A DNA stretch of 64,000 nucleotides, taken from Azospirillaceae bacterium (GTDB lineage Bacteria > Pseudomonadota > Alphaproteobacteria > Azospirillales > Azospirillaceae). Both the position numbers and the translations under genes were made by a program. The DNA lies in assembly GCA_031291675.1 (NCBI GenBank), contig JARLIO010000034.1:496001-560000 (forward strand), read 5' to 3'. Shown here in pieces: positions 33,308 through 43,045 of the stretch (its first letter is position 1; each line of letters opens with the position of its first letter). Under the pieces are notes generated by a model. The model was not told the DNA's origin. It was given only the letters and a program-made list of their open reading frames with translations, and did no database searches.

Positions 33308-33955
33308 ATGCTCAAAACAATCCAGAATTACTGCACCGGGATCAGGCGGGTTGGTTCGCTGATGCTGGCCTCGATCCTGGTGTGCAGCGTGGCGCTTCCC
33401 GCCGAGGCCGGCACCGGCAAGCCGTCCTTCACGGTGGCACCGCCCAGCCGCAGCAAACCCAAAGCCGCCCATGCCGGCGAAGCGGCCCTGGCCAAACCGA
33501 TCCGCGGCGCCCGCATCACCTCGCCCTATGGCTGGCGAATCCACCCGGTTCTGGGGGTGCGCAAATTTCATCGCGGTGTTGACTTCGCCGCCCCGCGGGG
33601 AACCCCGGTCACCGCCGCCGCCACCGGTGTCGTCGAAGATATCGGCTGGCACGGCCATTATGGACGCTATGTCCGATTGCGCCATTCCGGGCACGACGAA
33701 ACGATCTACGCCCATCTGCAGGATTTCGCTCACGGGCTTCGCCGTAACAGCCGCGTCACCAAGGGAGAAACCTTGGGCTATGTCGGAACGACCGGCTACG
33801 CGACCGGTCCTCATCTGTATTTCGAAGTGCTGATCGACCACAAACAGGTCGATCCGTTATCGGCCCAGGCGCTGGACATTGACCAGCGCAATGGTCACCG
33901 CTCCCGGCTGCGGGTGACGCGGCACGGGGCGCGCGCGGACGATTCCGAAAGCTGA
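33308..33955 (+). CDS. M23 family metallopeptidase (LytM-like), exported
   Basis: A 215-residue exported murein-hydrolase-type protein. The signal peptide spans about residues 1-34 and ends at AEA. The peptidase domain (about 65-185) has the zinc ligands in HRGVDFAAPRGTPV (HxxxD) and in GPHLYFEV (HxH-type region, here HLY), plus the catalytic HLQDF histidine. It starts with RITSPYGWRIHPVLG, typical of active endopeptidases. Such enzymes cut peptide cross-links in peptidoglycan. It precedes ettA by 118 bp with no operon evidence. Confidence 0.87.
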   Translation: MLKTIQNYCTGIRRVGSLMLASILVCSVALPAEAGTGKPSFTVAPPSRSKPKAAHAGEAALAKPIRGARITSPYGWRIHPVLGVRKFHRGVDFAAPRGTPVTAAATGVVEDIGWHGHYGRYVRLRHSGHDETIYAHLQDFAHGLRRNSRVTKGETLGYVGTTGYATGPHLYFEVLIDHKQVDPLSAQALDIDQRNGHRSRLRVTRHGARADDSES

Positions 33956-34073
33956 CCCGACGCCGGTGTCGGTTGTCGGCGGCAATCAGGTTCCGCAGGT
34001 CACGACGGCCTGAATCTGGTATAAGCAGCCACATCTTCGACGATACCGGTCAGTCAGAAAGGGTACGCGGCGC

Positions 34074-35756
34074 ATGGCGTCATATCAGTATGTCTACGTG
34101 ATGAAAGGCCTGACCAAGGCCTATCCCGGCGGCAAAAAGGTCCTGGAGAACGTCTTTCTCAGCTTCTACCCTGGGGCCAAGATTGGCGTGCTGGGCCCCA
34201 ACGGCGCCGGCAAATCGACCTTGATGAAAATCATGGCCGGGCTCGACAAGGATTACACCGGCGAGGCCTGGGTCGCGGACGGCGCCCGGGTCGGCTATCT
34301 GGCCCAGGAACCCCAGCTTGACCCGACCAAGACGGTCCAACAAAATGTCATGGCGGCGCTGGCCGCGACCAAGGCCCTCGTCGATCGCTTCGAAGCCGTC
34401 AGCCAACGGCTCGGCGAGGTCGAGGACGCCGACGAAATGACCGCCCTGATCGATGAACAGGCGACGCTGCAGGAGCAGATCGAGGCCGCCAACGCCTGGG
34501 ATCTCGACCGGACCGTCGAAATCGCCATGGACGCCCTGCGCTGTCCGCCGCCCGACGCTGATGTCGCGACCTTGTCCGGTGGCGAGAAGCGTCGCGTCGC
34601 CTTGTGCAAATTACTGCTGGAAAAGCCCGACCTGCTGCTGCTCGACGAACCGACCAACCATCTCGACGCCGAATCGGTCGCGTGGCTGGAGCAGCATTTG
34701 CACGACTACGCCGGCACCGTCGTGCTGGTCACCCATGACCGCTATTTCCTTGACCACGTCACCGGCTGGATCCTCGAACTGGACCGCGGCCAGGGCATTC
34801 CCTACGAGGGCAACTACACCGCCTGGCTGGAGCAGAAGCAGAAGCGGCTCGACCAGGAAGGCCGTCAGGAGCAGGCCCGCCAGCGCACCCTGGCCCAGGA
34901 ACTGGAATGGATCCGGCAGTCACCCCGGGCCCGTCAGGCCAAGAGCAAGGCCCGCATCAACTCTTATGAGACATTGCTGGCCGAAAGCAAGGACCAGCAA
35001 ATCGGCGATACCCAGATCGTCATCCCGGTGCCGCCCCGGCTCGGCGCGCAGGTCATTGAGGCCGATCATCTGCGCAAGGGTTTCGGCGATCGCCTGTTGA
35101 TCGAGGATGTCAGCTTCCGCCTGCCGCCGGGCGGTATTGTCGGGGTCATCGGCCCCAACGGCGCCGGAAAAACCACGCTGTTTCGCATGATCACCGGCCA
35201 GGACCAGCCCGATGCCGGGACCTTCAAGGTCGGCGACACCGTGACGCTGGGCTATGTCGACCAGTCGCGCGACTCCCTGTCGCCCAACAAAACGGTCTGG
35301 GAAGAGATCTCCAACGGCCTTGATATCATCGAGCTGGGCAAAAGGACCATGCCCAGTCGGGCCTATGTCTCGGCGTTCAACTTCCGCGGACCCGATCAGC
35401 AGAAAAAGGTCGGTCAGTTGTCGGGCGGTGAGCGCAACCGCGTTCACCTGGCCAAGATGCTGAAATCGGGGGCCAATGTCCTGCTGCTCGACGAACCGAC
35501 CAACGATCTCGACGTCGACACCTTGCGCGCCCTCGAGGACGCCTTGACCGCCTTTGCCGGTTGCGCCGTGGTCATCAGCCATGATCGCTGGTTCCTCGAC
35601 CGGATCGCCACCCACATGCTGGCTTTTGAAGGCGACAGCCAGGTGGTTTGGTTCGAAGGCAACTACCAGGACTATGAGGCCGATCGCCATCGCCGGCTGG
35701 GAACCGATGCGGATCAGCCGCATCGCCTCAAATACAAGCCGCTGGTGCGGAGCTGA
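34074..35756 (+). CDS. ettA: Energy-dependent translational throttle protein EttA (ABC-F)
   Basis: Soluble ABC-F ATPase of 560 residues that binds the ribosomal E site and gates early elongation depending on ATP/ADP. Two ATPase cassettes are present: first Walker [10 protein letters not shown] near residue 42, signature LSGGEKRR; second Walker [10 protein letters not shown] near 361 and LSGGERNR. Between them lies the P-site tRNA interaction linker, and the arm region follows cassette 1 signature features of EttA ([16 protein letters not shown]). Length and the opening [13 protein letters not shown] fit EttA closely. Confidence 0.95.
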   Translation: MASYQYVYVMKGLTKAYPGGKKVLENVFLSFYPGAKIGVLGPNGAGKSTLMKIMAGLDKDYTGEAWVADGARVGYLAQEPQLDPTKTVQQNVMAALAATKALVDRFEAVSQRLGEVEDADEMTALIDEQATLQEQIEAANAWDLDRTVEIAMDALRCPPPDADVATLSGGEKRRVALCKLLLEKPDLLLLDEPTNHLDAESVAWLEQHLHDYAGTVVLVTHDRYFLDHVTGWILELDRGQGIPYEGNYTAWLEQKQKRLDQEGRQEQARQRTLAQELEWIRQSPRARQAKSKARINSYETLLAESKDQQIGDTQIVIPVPPRLGAQVIEADHLRKGFGDRLLIEDVSFRLPPGGIVGVIGPNGAGKTTLFRMITGQDQPDAGTFKVGDTVTLGYVDQSRDSLSPNKTVWEEISNGLDIIELGKRTMPSRAYVSAFNFRGPDQQKKVGQLSGGERNRVHLAKMLKSGANVLLLDEPTNDLDVDTLRALEDALTAFAGCAVVISHDRWFLDRIATHMLAFEGDSQVVWFEGNYQDYEADRHRRLGTDADQPHRLKYKPLVRS

Positions 35757-35782
35757 TCCGCCACCGGGGATGATGTCTGGCG

Positions 35783-35804
35783 GGGCGGGCCTTCGGGCCC
35801 GCCC
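35783..35804. terminator. Terminator hairpin between ettA and lutC
   Basis: GGGCGGGCC pairs perfectly with GGCCCGCCC around a TTCG tetraloop, a very stable loop. It lies between two convergent genes and can serve both. Confidence 0.7.
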
Positions 35805-35822
35805 TTCGGCCGCCGGCAAAGG

Positions 35823-36503
35823 TCAAACCGCCGCCGCGCCAGCCTCCTGGTCGCGAACCAGAAGAACGATCAACTCCTTGGGGCCATGCACGCCATAGGC
35901 CAGGGTCTGCTCGATATCGGCGGTTTTGGACGGGCCCGAAATCAGCACGGCATTGGTCGGCATCGCCGCCGCCCAGGATTCGTCCGCCATCAGCGCGGCC
36001 AGACTGTCGGCAATGCGCCACTCCTCGACCAGGGCAACATGGATCGGCGGCAGCAGACTCATCAATCGGGGCTCCGCCGGTGATGGCCACAGCACCAGGG
36101 TCCCGGTTTCGGCGATGGCGCCCCGCGTCATCGTCACCGCCGCATCGACATCGCGGACCAGAACCGGCTTCAACACCTCGACGGGCTGGTCATAGGCGAT
36201 CAGCGCCGGCGCGTCCGCGAGATCGGCCCAGACCGCGGCCAATTGCTGTCCCGCCGCGGTCGTCGGGGCGGTCATGACCCGGCGGACCCCCTTGTTGGCC
36301 AGGATCGAGCGCAGGCGCACCGGCCAGGTGGTCTGGTCGACCTCGTGGACCTCGGCATGGGCGGCCTCGATCATGGCGATGAACCGGGCTCGCCGCTCCT
36401 CGGCCAGATAGGTTGGCGGCGTCCAGGCGGGACGAGGCGGCACCGGGCCGGGCGCGGCGGCGCGCAAACGGGCCAGAATGCGGCTGCGCGCATTGTCACT
36501 CAT
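35823..36503 (-). CDS. lutC: Lactate utilisation protein LutC (LUD domain)
   Basis: A 226-residue LUD-domain protein, third subunit of the iron-sulfur LutABC L-lactate dehydrogenase system. ETGTLVLWPSPAEPRLMSLLPP near residues 140-160 and the C-terminal YGVHGPKELIVLLV are family signatures. The ATG at 36503 lies within the end of lutB (8-base overlap), so translation is coupled. Gene order lutA-lutB-lutC on the minus strand is the usual one. No lactate permease or FadR/GntR-type lut regulator is next to it. Confidence 0.92.
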   Translation of the reverse strand: MSDNARSRILARLRAAAPGPVPPRPAWTPPTYLAEERRARFIAMIEAAHAEVHEVDQTTWPVRLRSILANKGVRRVMTAPTTAAGQQLAAVWADLADAPALIAYDQPVEVLKPVLVRDVDAAVTMTRGAIAETGTLVLWPSPAEPRLMSLLPPIHVALVEEWRIADSLAALMADESWAAAMPTNAVLISGPSKTADIEQTLAYGVHGPKELIVLLVRDQEAGAAAV

Positions 36504-37977
36504 GATCGATCCCCGCGCGCCGCGCCCGTTCATGCAAGGTCTGGCCGGCAAAGTGCGGCCGCGTCCGGTTGCGCGTCCAGGCCCGCAGCAGCGGCGCCCG
36601 GGCCGGGATCCAATTCCCGATCCGGGCCAGCAGGCGGGTGGCCCGATGATGGAGCCACGGCCAGGCATAGACCCAGCGCCACACGGTCCAGACCAGGGCT
36701 TCGGCAATATGGCGGCGGCTGCCGGCGCCTTTGACGGCAGGCGTCGCCGCGCCGGCAGGTTGCGCCGCCTCCTGACGCAACCGAACCAGGATGTCGGCGA
36801 TGGGGATCTTGACCGGACAGACCTCGACGCAAGCGTTACAGAGTGTCGAGGCGTGAGGCAGGTCACCGGCCACGTCGAGACCGGCGATTTGCGGGGTCAG
36901 GATCTTGCCGATCGGACCGGGATAAACCGAACCATAGCTGTGTCCGCCGACCCGCGCATAGACCGGGCAATGGTTGATACAGGCGCCACAGCGGATACAG
37001 CGCAAAGTGTCGCGCAACTGAGCGTCGGCGAACACCCGCGATCGTCCATTGTCCAGCAGGATCAGGTGAACCGCCGCGGGACCGTCCTTTTCCCCCGGTT
37101 TGCGCGGACTGGTGATCATGTTGACATAGGTCGTGATCGGCTGACCGGTCGCCGAGCGCGGCAACAGCGCCAGCAAGGGCGGGATGTCGTCGAGCCGCTC
37201 GACAACCTTTTCGATCCCGGTGATGGCGATATGCAGCGGTGGCAAGGTCGTCGACAGCCGGCCATTGCCCTCATTCTCGATCAGAACCAGCGTCCCGGTT
37301 TCGGCGACAGCGAAATTGACCCCCGAGATCCCGGCATCGGCCGCCGCGAAACGGTCGCGCAGGATACGGCGTGCCGCGGCGGTCAGGGCGGCGACGTCCT
37401 CGGTATAGCCGAGACCGGGAATATTCGCTGCCAGCAACGTGGCGATCTGATCCTTGTTCTTGTGAATGCAGGGCATCACGATATGGCTCGGCAATTCCCC
37501 GGCCAGTTGAATGATATATTCGCCGAGGTCGGATTCGATCGCGGTGATGCCGTGCGCCGCCAGATGATCATTGAGATGCATCTCTTCCGAGACCATCGAT
37601 TTGCCCTTGACCACCTGGCGGGCCCGATGGTGATTGAGAATCCCAAGGACGATCGCGTTGCCGTCTTCGATGGTTTCGGCCCAATGGACCTGGATCCCGT
37701 TGGCGGCGCAGCGGGCCTCCAGCTCTTCCAGCAAATCCGGCAGACGGGCCAGGGCGGCGGCGCGGGCCTGGGCACCGCGCTCGCGCAGGGCGGCCCAGGC
37801 CACCGGATCGGCAAACTGGGCCGCCCGCTTCTCCATCAGGCCATCCATCGCGCGACGGAAATTACGCCGCAATCCCGGATCGATCAGCGCCGCATGGGCG
37901 CGCTGGGTGAAATCCGGCCCCTTGTCCATCGCCGGGTTTTCCACCACCGGGCCGTCCGGCATTGTTTCAAGCGCCAT
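36496..37977 (-). CDS. lutB: Lactate utilisation iron-sulfur protein LutB
   Basis: A 493-residue protein with an N-terminal LUD domain and a C-terminal ferredoxin-like region that carries two [4Fe-4S] motifs: CIRCGACINHCPVY and CNACVEVCPVKIP. KGKSMVSEEMHLN and SGVNFAVAETGTLVLIENEG are LUD landmarks. It transfers electrons from lactate oxidation towards the respiratory chain. The ATG at 37977 overlaps the end of lutA by 11 bases; a slightly longer version from 38016 is possible but lies inside lutA. Confidence 0.94.
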   Translation of the reverse strand: MALETMPDGPVVENPAMDKGPDFTQRAHAALIDPGLRRNFRRAMDGLMEKRAAQFADPVAWAALRERGAQARAAALARLPDLLEELEARCAANGIQVHWAETIEDGNAIVLGILNHHRARQVVKGKSMVSEEMHLNDHLAAHGITAIESDLGEYIIQLAGELPSHIVMPCIHKNKDQIATLLAANIPGLGYTEDVAALTAAARRILRDRFAAADAGISGVNFAVAETGTLVLIENEGNGRLSTTLPPLHIAITGIEKVVERLDDIPPLLALLPRSATGQPITTYVNMITSPRKPGEKDGPAAVHLILLDNGRSRVFADAQLRDTLRCIRCGACINHCPVYARVGGHSYGSVYPGPIGKILTPQIAGLDVAGDLPHASTLCNACVEVCPVKIPIADILVRLRQEAAQPAGAATPAVKGAGSRRHIAEALVWTVWRWVYAWPWLHHRATRLLARIGNWIPARAPLLRAWTRNRTRPHFAGQTLHERARRAGIDHE

Positions 37978-38725
37978 GGCATCGTTCCAGCAGGAATTCG
38001 GCGATATGCCGGCCAACGATCGGCCGGCCCGCCTTGTCGATCGCCCCGGTAATATTCATCAGACAGCCACAATCGCCCGAGATCACAGCCGAGGCCCCGG
38101 TCCGGGCGATCGACGTGACCTTGTCATCCACCATCGCCGCGGCGATCTCGGCGTGCCGAACCGCGAAGGTTCCCCCGAAACCGCAGCATTCGGTTTCGTG
38201 CCCCGCTTCCACCAGCGTCACGCCGCTGAGCTGGCGCAGCAATTGCTTGGGTTCGTCACGCACCCCCATCTCGCGCATCGCGTGACACGAGGCATGCCAG
38301 GTGACCGTGACCGGCTCCCCTTTGTCGGCCAGGCGGATATCGAGGACATGGACCAGGAACCAGGTCAATTCCACCACCCGACCCGCGAAGGCCCGCGCCC
38401 GTTCCGCATCGGGCTGCCCCTCGAACAACGCGGGATAGTGGGTCCGCATCATGCCGGCGCAGGACCCGGACGGCACCACGATGGGCCAATCCTCGACGAA
38501 GGTTTCAATCTGACGGCGCGCCACCGCGCGCGCCTCGTCGAGATAGCCGGAATTTCGCGCCGGCTGGGCGCAGCAGCTCTGGTTCTGCGGAAAAACGACT
38601 CGAAGGCCTTCGCGTCGCAGCAATTCCATTCCGGCCAATCCGGCCTGTGGGTAAAACAGATCGATCAGGCAGGTACCGAAAAAATAGACGGTCTCGGGCC
38701 GCGAGGGCCGTGACGGCTGGGACAT
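37967..38725 (-). CDS. lutA: Lactate utilisation protein LutA (CCG-domain)
   Basis: A 252-residue protein with two CCG cysteine-rich domains, which hold an Fe-S or heterodisulfide-type site: QSCCAQPARNSGY with PSGSCAGMMR in the first half, and TWHASCHAMREMG with ETECCGFGGTF in the second. LutA is the likely lactate-oxidising partner. It is first in the lutABC operon; the 241 bp between it and the divergent methyltransferase gene should hold the promoter, but I see no clear operator there. Confidence 0.93.
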   Translation of the reverse strand: MSQPSRPSRPETVYFFGTCLIDLFYPQAGLAGMELLRREGLRVVFPQNQSCCAQPARNSGYLDEARAVARRQIETFVEDWPIVVPSGSCAGMMRTHYPALFEGQPDAERARAFAGRVVELTWFLVHVLDIRLADKGEPVTVTWHASCHAMREMGVRDEPKQLLRQLSGVTLVEAGHETECCGFGGTFAVRHAEIAAAMVDDKVTSIARTGASAVISGDCGCLMNITGAIDKAGRPIVGRHIAEFLLERCHGA

Positions 38726-38966
38726 GGCGTTTCCTCGACGACGGTATTGATGATGCCGATTTGCCCCCACACCAGAAATGGGAATAATCAGGGCATATTC
38801 CGATCTTGATGTGATGGTTATCCGAACATCCCGGCATGGTAAAGCAGCAAAATTATCTCTCCGCCGATCGACGCGTTCATCCCCGCCACGACCTTCCCGT
38901 CATCTCCGGGGTCATTACCGGGCTGTTTCCGTTACGTCGCGCGGCTGTGCTACAGTCGCAGCCATC

Positions 38967-39896
38967 ATGACCGATGCCGATACCATGACCGTGTTCGACC
39001 GGCGCCTGCACCGGCGCCGGCGCGATCGCAGCGCTCCGACCTGGACGCAGTTCGATTTCCTGTTCCGTGACGTCGCCGAACGCCTTGACGAGCGTCTGGA
39101 CGACATACGCCGTCGCTTTCCGGTGGCGCTCGACCTGTCCTGTCGTGGCGGGGCCCTGGGCGCGCATCTGCGCCGCCGCCCCGGCCTGACCACGCTGTAT
39201 GGCTGTGAATTGTCGCCGGCCCTGGCGCGCCAGGCCGCCGCGACCGGTTGTTACGATGCCGTGGTGGCCGCCGACGAAGAGGCTCTGCCGTTCGGCACCG
39301 CGGGCCTGGACCTGATCATCAGCAATCTGGGACTGCATTGGACCAATGACCTGCCCGGCGCGCTGATCCAGGCGTGTCACGCGCTACGGCCCGACGGCTT
39401 CTTCCTGGCCGCGATGTTTGGCGGCGACAGCCTGATCGAGCTGCGCCATTGCTTGATGGATGCCGAAATCGCGGTGCTGGGCGGCGTCAGCCCCCGGATC
39501 TCGCCCTTTGCCGGGGTCCGCGATGCCGGCGCCTTGTTGCAGCGCGCCGGATTTGCCTTGCCGGTGGTCGACAGCGATACGCTGACAGTCACCTATGACA
39601 ATCCGTTCCGACTGTTCGCCGATCTGCGCGGCATGGGCGAGACCAACAGCGTCCTCGACCGGCGCAAGGTCCCGGCGCCCCGGGCCTTGTTCGTCGAGGC
39701 GGCGCGGCTTTATGCCGAACGCTACGCCGGACCGGACGGCCGCATCCCGGCCACGGTCCAGGTCATCTATCTGGCAGGATGGGCCCCGCATGCCTCACAG
39801 CAGCGACCGCTCAAGCCCGGAAGCGCCCAATTCCGTCTGGAGGACGCGCTGAACCCCGCCGCGGTCCCCGGGTCCCGCCCGGGCAGCGACGTCTGA
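38967..39896 (+). CDS. SAM-dependent methyltransferase-fold protein (NDUFAF5/BioC-like)
   Basis: A 309-residue class I methyltransferase. The SAM site includes ALDLSCRGGALGAHL near residue 52, ADEEALPFGTAGLDLIISNL near 105 and a DLPGALIQACHALRPDGFFL helix-strand typical of BioC relatives. In alphaproteobacteria this version resembles the mitochondrial complex I assembly factor NDUFAF5, which is a hydroxylase rather than a methyltransferase; the assignment is by resemblance. The motif-I glycine pattern is altered (SCRGGALG), which could affect cofactor use. The start at 38967 begins with the usual TVFDRRLHRRRRDR opening. Confidence 0.82.
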   Translation: MTDADTMTVFDRRLHRRRRDRSAPTWTQFDFLFRDVAERLDERLDDIRRRFPVALDLSCRGGALGAHLRRRPGLTTLYGCELSPALARQAAATGCYDAVVAADEEALPFGTAGLDLIISNLGLHWTNDLPGALIQACHALRPDGFFLAAMFGGDSLIELRHCLMDAEIAVLGGVSPRISPFAGVRDAGALLQRAGFALPVVDSDTLTVTYDNPFRLFADLRGMGETNSVLDRRKVPAPRALFVEAARLYAERYAGPDGRIPATVQVIYLAGWAPHASQQRPLKPGSAQFRLEDALNPAAVPGSRPGSDV

Positions 39897-39946
39897 CCGC
39901 GACGGCGCCGACCGCTGTTATCGCAGATCGCAAAGCATCGCGGCTC

Positions 39947-40402
39947 TTACAACAGATCGCGGAGCATCGCGATCAGGGGGACATCGGCCGGCGGCATCGG
40001 GTAATCGGCCAGCCGGTTCGGCCAGACCCAGGCCAGGGTCTGGCCTTCCCGGGCGCAGGGGGTACCGACCCAGGTCCGGCAGACAAAGAGCGGCATCAAC
40101 AGGTGAAACGTCTCGTAGCGATGCGAGGCAAAGGTCAGCGGCGCCAGGCAGCTCCCGGACGTTTCGATTCCCAATTCCTCTTTCAGCTCGCGCACCAGCG
40201 CCGCTTCCGGGGTTTCGCCCTCGTCAACCTTGCCCCCGGGAAACTCCCACAGCCCGGCCATCGCCTTTCCCGGCGGACGACGGGCCAGCAGGACACGACC
40301 ATCGGCATCGACCAGAGCGACGGCAACCACCAGCAGCAGCGGCCGGGGCGATGCCGCGGCCCCAGCGATAGACGCGGCCTCGGGGAGATCGGCGCAGGAC
40401 AT
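39947..40402 (-). CDS. mutT: 8-oxo-dGTP diphosphatase MutT (Nudix)
   Basis: A 151-residue Nudix hydrolase. The Nudix box is complete (GGKVDEGETPEAALVRELKE continuing into ELGI near residues 56-79). It would hydrolyse 8-oxo-dGTP and so prevent mispairing mutations. The ATG at 40402 lies four bases past the argJ stop, so the two are one operon. The opening LLVVAVALVDADGRVLLARRP and ending DYPMPPADVPLIAML match bacterial MutT. Confidence 0.9.
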   Translation of the reverse strand: MSCADLPEAASIAGAAASPRPLLLVVAVALVDADGRVLLARRPPGKAMAGLWEFPGGKVDEGETPEAALVRELKEELGIETSGSCLAPLTFASHRYETFHLLMPLFVCRTWVGTPCAREGQTLAWVWPNRLADYPMPPADVPLIAMLRDLL

Positions 40403-40406
40403 GGCG

Positions 40407-41639
40407 TCAGCTGCGATAGCTGCCATTGATGTCGATATAGCCATGGGTCAGGTCACAGGTCCACACCGTCGCCGCGCCGTCATCCAGGCCGAGCTCGATC
40501 AGAATTTCGATGTTCTGGCCCTTCATATGCGCCGCGACCGGCGCCTCGTCATAACCGGGAACCGCCATGCCTTCGTCCGTGATCAGCGTGCCGCCGATGC
40601 TGATGCGCAACTGGTCACGATCGGCTTTTTCGCCCGATTTGCCGACCGCCATCACGATGCGGCCCCAATTGGCGTCCTCGCCGGCGATCGCGGTCTTGAC
40701 CAGCGGCGAGTTGGCAACCGAAAACGCGATCCGCTTGGCGGCGGCGTCCGACGCGGCACCGCGGACCGTGATGGCCACGAATTTCGTCGCCCCTTCGCCA
40801 TCGCGAATGATCTGCTGAGCCAGGTCGAGCAACACGGCATCGAGCTGGGCGCGAAAATCATCGAGCGCCGGATCACCGGCCTTCTTGATCACCTTGTTAC
40901 CGGCCCTACCGGTCGCACACAACAATACCGTGTCGCTCGTCGAGGTATCACCATCGACGGTGATGCAATTGAAGGAACGATCGGCGCCCTTGCGCAGCAG
41001 CTTCTGCAGCGCCGGCGCGGAAATCGCGGCGTCGGTGAAAACGAACGCCAGCATCGTCGCCATGTCCGGCGCGATCATTCCCGAGCCTTTGGCAAAACCA
41101 CTGATCGTCACGGTCGCGTCGCCGATCCGGGCGGTCCGGGTGGCGCCCTTGGCGAAAGTGTCCGTGGTCATAATGGCCCGGGCGGCGGCTTCCCAATGGT
41201 CGTCGCCCAATCGTTCGGCCAATCCCGGCAGATGACGGGCCACGGCGTCGGCGGGCAGCGGCTGACCGATCACGCCGGTCGAGGCCAGGAACACCTCATC
41301 ATCACGGCAATCGGCGATCTGCGCCGCTTCGCGTACCGTCGCCGTGACGACCGCATCACCGGCAGCACCGGTAAAGGCATTCGAATTGCCCGAATTGACG
41401 ACGATCGCCCGCGCCTTGCCGTGCTTCAGCGCCCTGCGGCACCATTGCACCGGCGCCGATGCGGTCAGCGAGCGCGTGAGCACGCCGGCAACGGTCGTGC
41501 CAGGATCGAGCACACCGAGCATCAGGTCGTCGCGTCCGGCATAGCGAATGCCGGAATTCATGGTCGCGAAACGGACCCCGGGGATTGGCGGCAAGACCGG
41601 GAACGACAACGGGGCAAGAGGCGATGGCTTGGTGACCAT
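40407..41639 (-). CDS. argJ: Bifunctional ornithine acetyltransferase / N-acetylglutamate synthase
   Basis: ArgJ transfers the acetyl group from acetylornithine to glutamate, the recycling step of arginine synthesis. The 410-residue precursor self-cleaves before the Thr in PDMATMLAFVFTD near residue 204 to give alpha and beta chains; GFAKGSGMIAP precedes the site. VNSGNSNAFTG and CITVDGDTSTSD are further signatures. The ATG at 41639 gives the normal N-terminus; a start 15 codons upstream is less likely. It is coupled to mutT downstream and lies 134 bp after the isomerase gene. Confidence 0.95.
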   Translation of the reverse strand: MVTKPSPLAPLSFPVLPPIPGVRFATMNSGIRYAGRDDLMLGVLDPGTTVAGVLTRSLTASAPVQWCRRALKHGKARAIVVNSGNSNAFTGAAGDAVVTATVREAAQIADCRDDEVFLASTGVIGQPLPADAVARHLPGLAERLGDDHWEAAARAIMTTDTFAKGATRTARIGDATVTISGFAKGSGMIAPDMATMLAFVFTDAAISAPALQKLLRKGADRSFNCITVDGDTSTSDTVLLCATGRAGNKVIKKAGDPALDDFRAQLDAVLLDLAQQIIRDGEGATKFVAITVRGAASDAAAKRIAFSVANSPLVKTAIAGEDANWGRIVMAVGKSGEKADRDQLRISIGGTLITDEGMAVPGYDEAPVAAHMKGQNIEILIELGLDDGAATVWTCDLTHGYIDINGSYRS

Positions 41640-41773
41640 TGGCGTGACTTCGAGTCGGGAGGGAAGGGAAGGAACGGCGAACAATCAAATAACAGTGCCA
41701 CCGGGCGACGCAAAGCCGTCCCGGTGGCGGTCAAATCGAACGAATCCGGTCCGGATGAACCGGGGCGCCGTTG

Positions 41774-42646
41774 TTACGGCGTCGGGGTCTTGGCGGCGTC
41801 GGCGGCCGGCTCCGGCGAACCGTCGATCTGGAACTTCTCGATCTTGGCATCCTTGCGCAGATTGTCGACGATCTCACCAACGATCTGCTGTTGCAGTTCG
41901 GATTTCAGCTCGGGAGCGACCTGGTCGAACGGCGGTTGCGTGCTCTTGCGACGGTCGGTCACCTTAATGACGTGCCAGCCGAACTGGCTCTTGACCGGAT
42001 CTTTCGAGATCTCGCCGACCTTCATCGCAAAGGCGGCGTTCGAGAACGGCTCGACCATCTGGTCCTTGCTGAAGAAGCCAAGATCGCCGCCCTGGGCCGC
42101 CGCGACGGTATCGGACGAGGATTCCTTGGCGAGCGCGGCAAAATCGGCGCCGCCGGCGAGCTTCTTGATGATGTCCTTGGCCTTGTCCTCGCTGTCGACG
42201 AGGATGTGACTGGCTTTGACCTCGTCCTGGACCGGATGGTCGGCAAGATATTTCTTGTAGGCATCCTGAAGCTTGGCATCGGTGATCTGCGCGTTGACCT
42301 GGCGCAGCAGATAAACCTGCTGGACGATACGCTCCTCCTGCTGCTTCAAACGCTCCTTGACCTCGGGATCATCCTGCAGCTTCTGCGCATAGGCCACCTT
42401 GGTGATCAGGGCGCTGCTGACCAGCTGATCCAGAACATGCGGATAGATCATCTGCATCGGCATCTGCTGAACCTGCGCCGGCAGCTGGGTAATCGCGCTG
42501 GTCACCGCCGAGCGCCGGATCTCCTGGCCGTTGACCCTGGCGACCACCGGATCATTATCCGCCGCAGGCTGCTGGGCCCAGGCGGATGTGCCGACCGCGC
42601 CGAGAACGGCGGTCAGCGCGGCGACGCGAAGCACTCGTGACAACAT
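41774..42646 (-). CDS. Periplasmic peptidyl-prolyl isomerase (PpiC/parvulin type)
   Basis: A 290-residue exported chaperone. The signal peptide (about residues 1-23) ends at AWA. A SurA-like N-terminal helical part follows, then a parvulin domain (about 150-245) with KASHILVDSEDKAKDIIKKL, GGDLGFFSKDQMVEPF and FGWHVIKVTDRR. Such proteins help fold outer-membrane proteins. It is divergent from secA, which delivers its clients, with a 399-bp spacer. Confidence 0.9.
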   Translation of the reverse strand: MLSRVLRVAALTAVLGAVGTSAWAQQPAADNDPVVARVNGQEIRRSAVTSAITQLPAQVQQMPMQMIYPHVLDQLVSSALITKVAYAQKLQDDPEVKERLKQQEERIVQQVYLLRQVNAQITDAKLQDAYKKYLADHPVQDEVKASHILVDSEDKAKDIIKKLAGGADFAALAKESSSDTVAAAQGGDLGFFSKDQMVEPFSNAAFAMKVGEISKDPVKSQFGWHVIKVTDRRKSTQPPFDQVAPELKSELQQQIVGEIVDNLRKDAKIEKFQIDGSPEPAADAAKTPTP

Positions 42647-43045
42647 ATCGGATGTTTCCTCTGACGGAAGCTGAAAAGGCGATTCCCCGGCACACGCCAC
42701 GGCGGCCCCATGGCTCGGGCAGTTACCACGCTGGTTGGCCGCAGACAAGAGAAGGCACAGCGCAGCGGGCAAAAACGACGTGCCGCATGGGTCTACGCCT
42801 TCGCAATGACGAATTCATGACGTTTTCCCGGCGTTTCGGCGTGCCCCGCGCGCCGTTGCCCGGTACCCGAAAAATCGCGTCACAGCGCCACAAGGCACTA
42901 GAGCGAGTGCATTCGGGCCCGAAAGTTGCTAGAACGCCGGACGACGCGTCGGTTCTCTCAGGGTTTTGTTGACAGCCTTTGCGCATATTCTTATGTGACA
43001 GTCGCGACCCGCCAATGCGCGTGTTCCCCCGTCCCCGAGGTTTCT
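42647..43045. other. Divergent promoter region of the isomerase gene and secA
   Basis: A 399-bp spacer without a supported gene. Its right part contains a TTGACA box and possible -10 facing secA. I see no SecM-type arrest peptide or RNA structure; such regulation is not expected outside enterobacteria. Confidence 0.5.
42969..42997 (+). promoter_or_regulatory. Candidate sigma-70-type promoter of secA
   Basis: TTGACA at 42969-42974 is followed after 17 bases by TATGTG (three of six matches to TATAAT). Transcription would start about 40 bases before the secA ATG. The -35 is perfect, the -10 weak. Confidence 0.4.

Noticed and set aside
32494-33315. 273-codon minus-strand frame through the duplicated region
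   Set aside because: It runs antisense through the tiny gene and in the wrong frame through the broken gene, with Arg/Ser-rich composition. The frame described for 32231-32773 looks more protein-like.
36478-38052. 524-codon plus-strand frame antisense to lutB
   Set aside because: The LutB cysteine motifs and overlaps with lutA and lutC fix the minus strand as coding; the plus frame is a shadow.
40230-42209. 659-codon plus-strand frame antisense to argJ and the isomerase gene
   Set aside because: It spans the boundaries of three genes on the other strand and has Arg/Gly/His-rich composition without domains.
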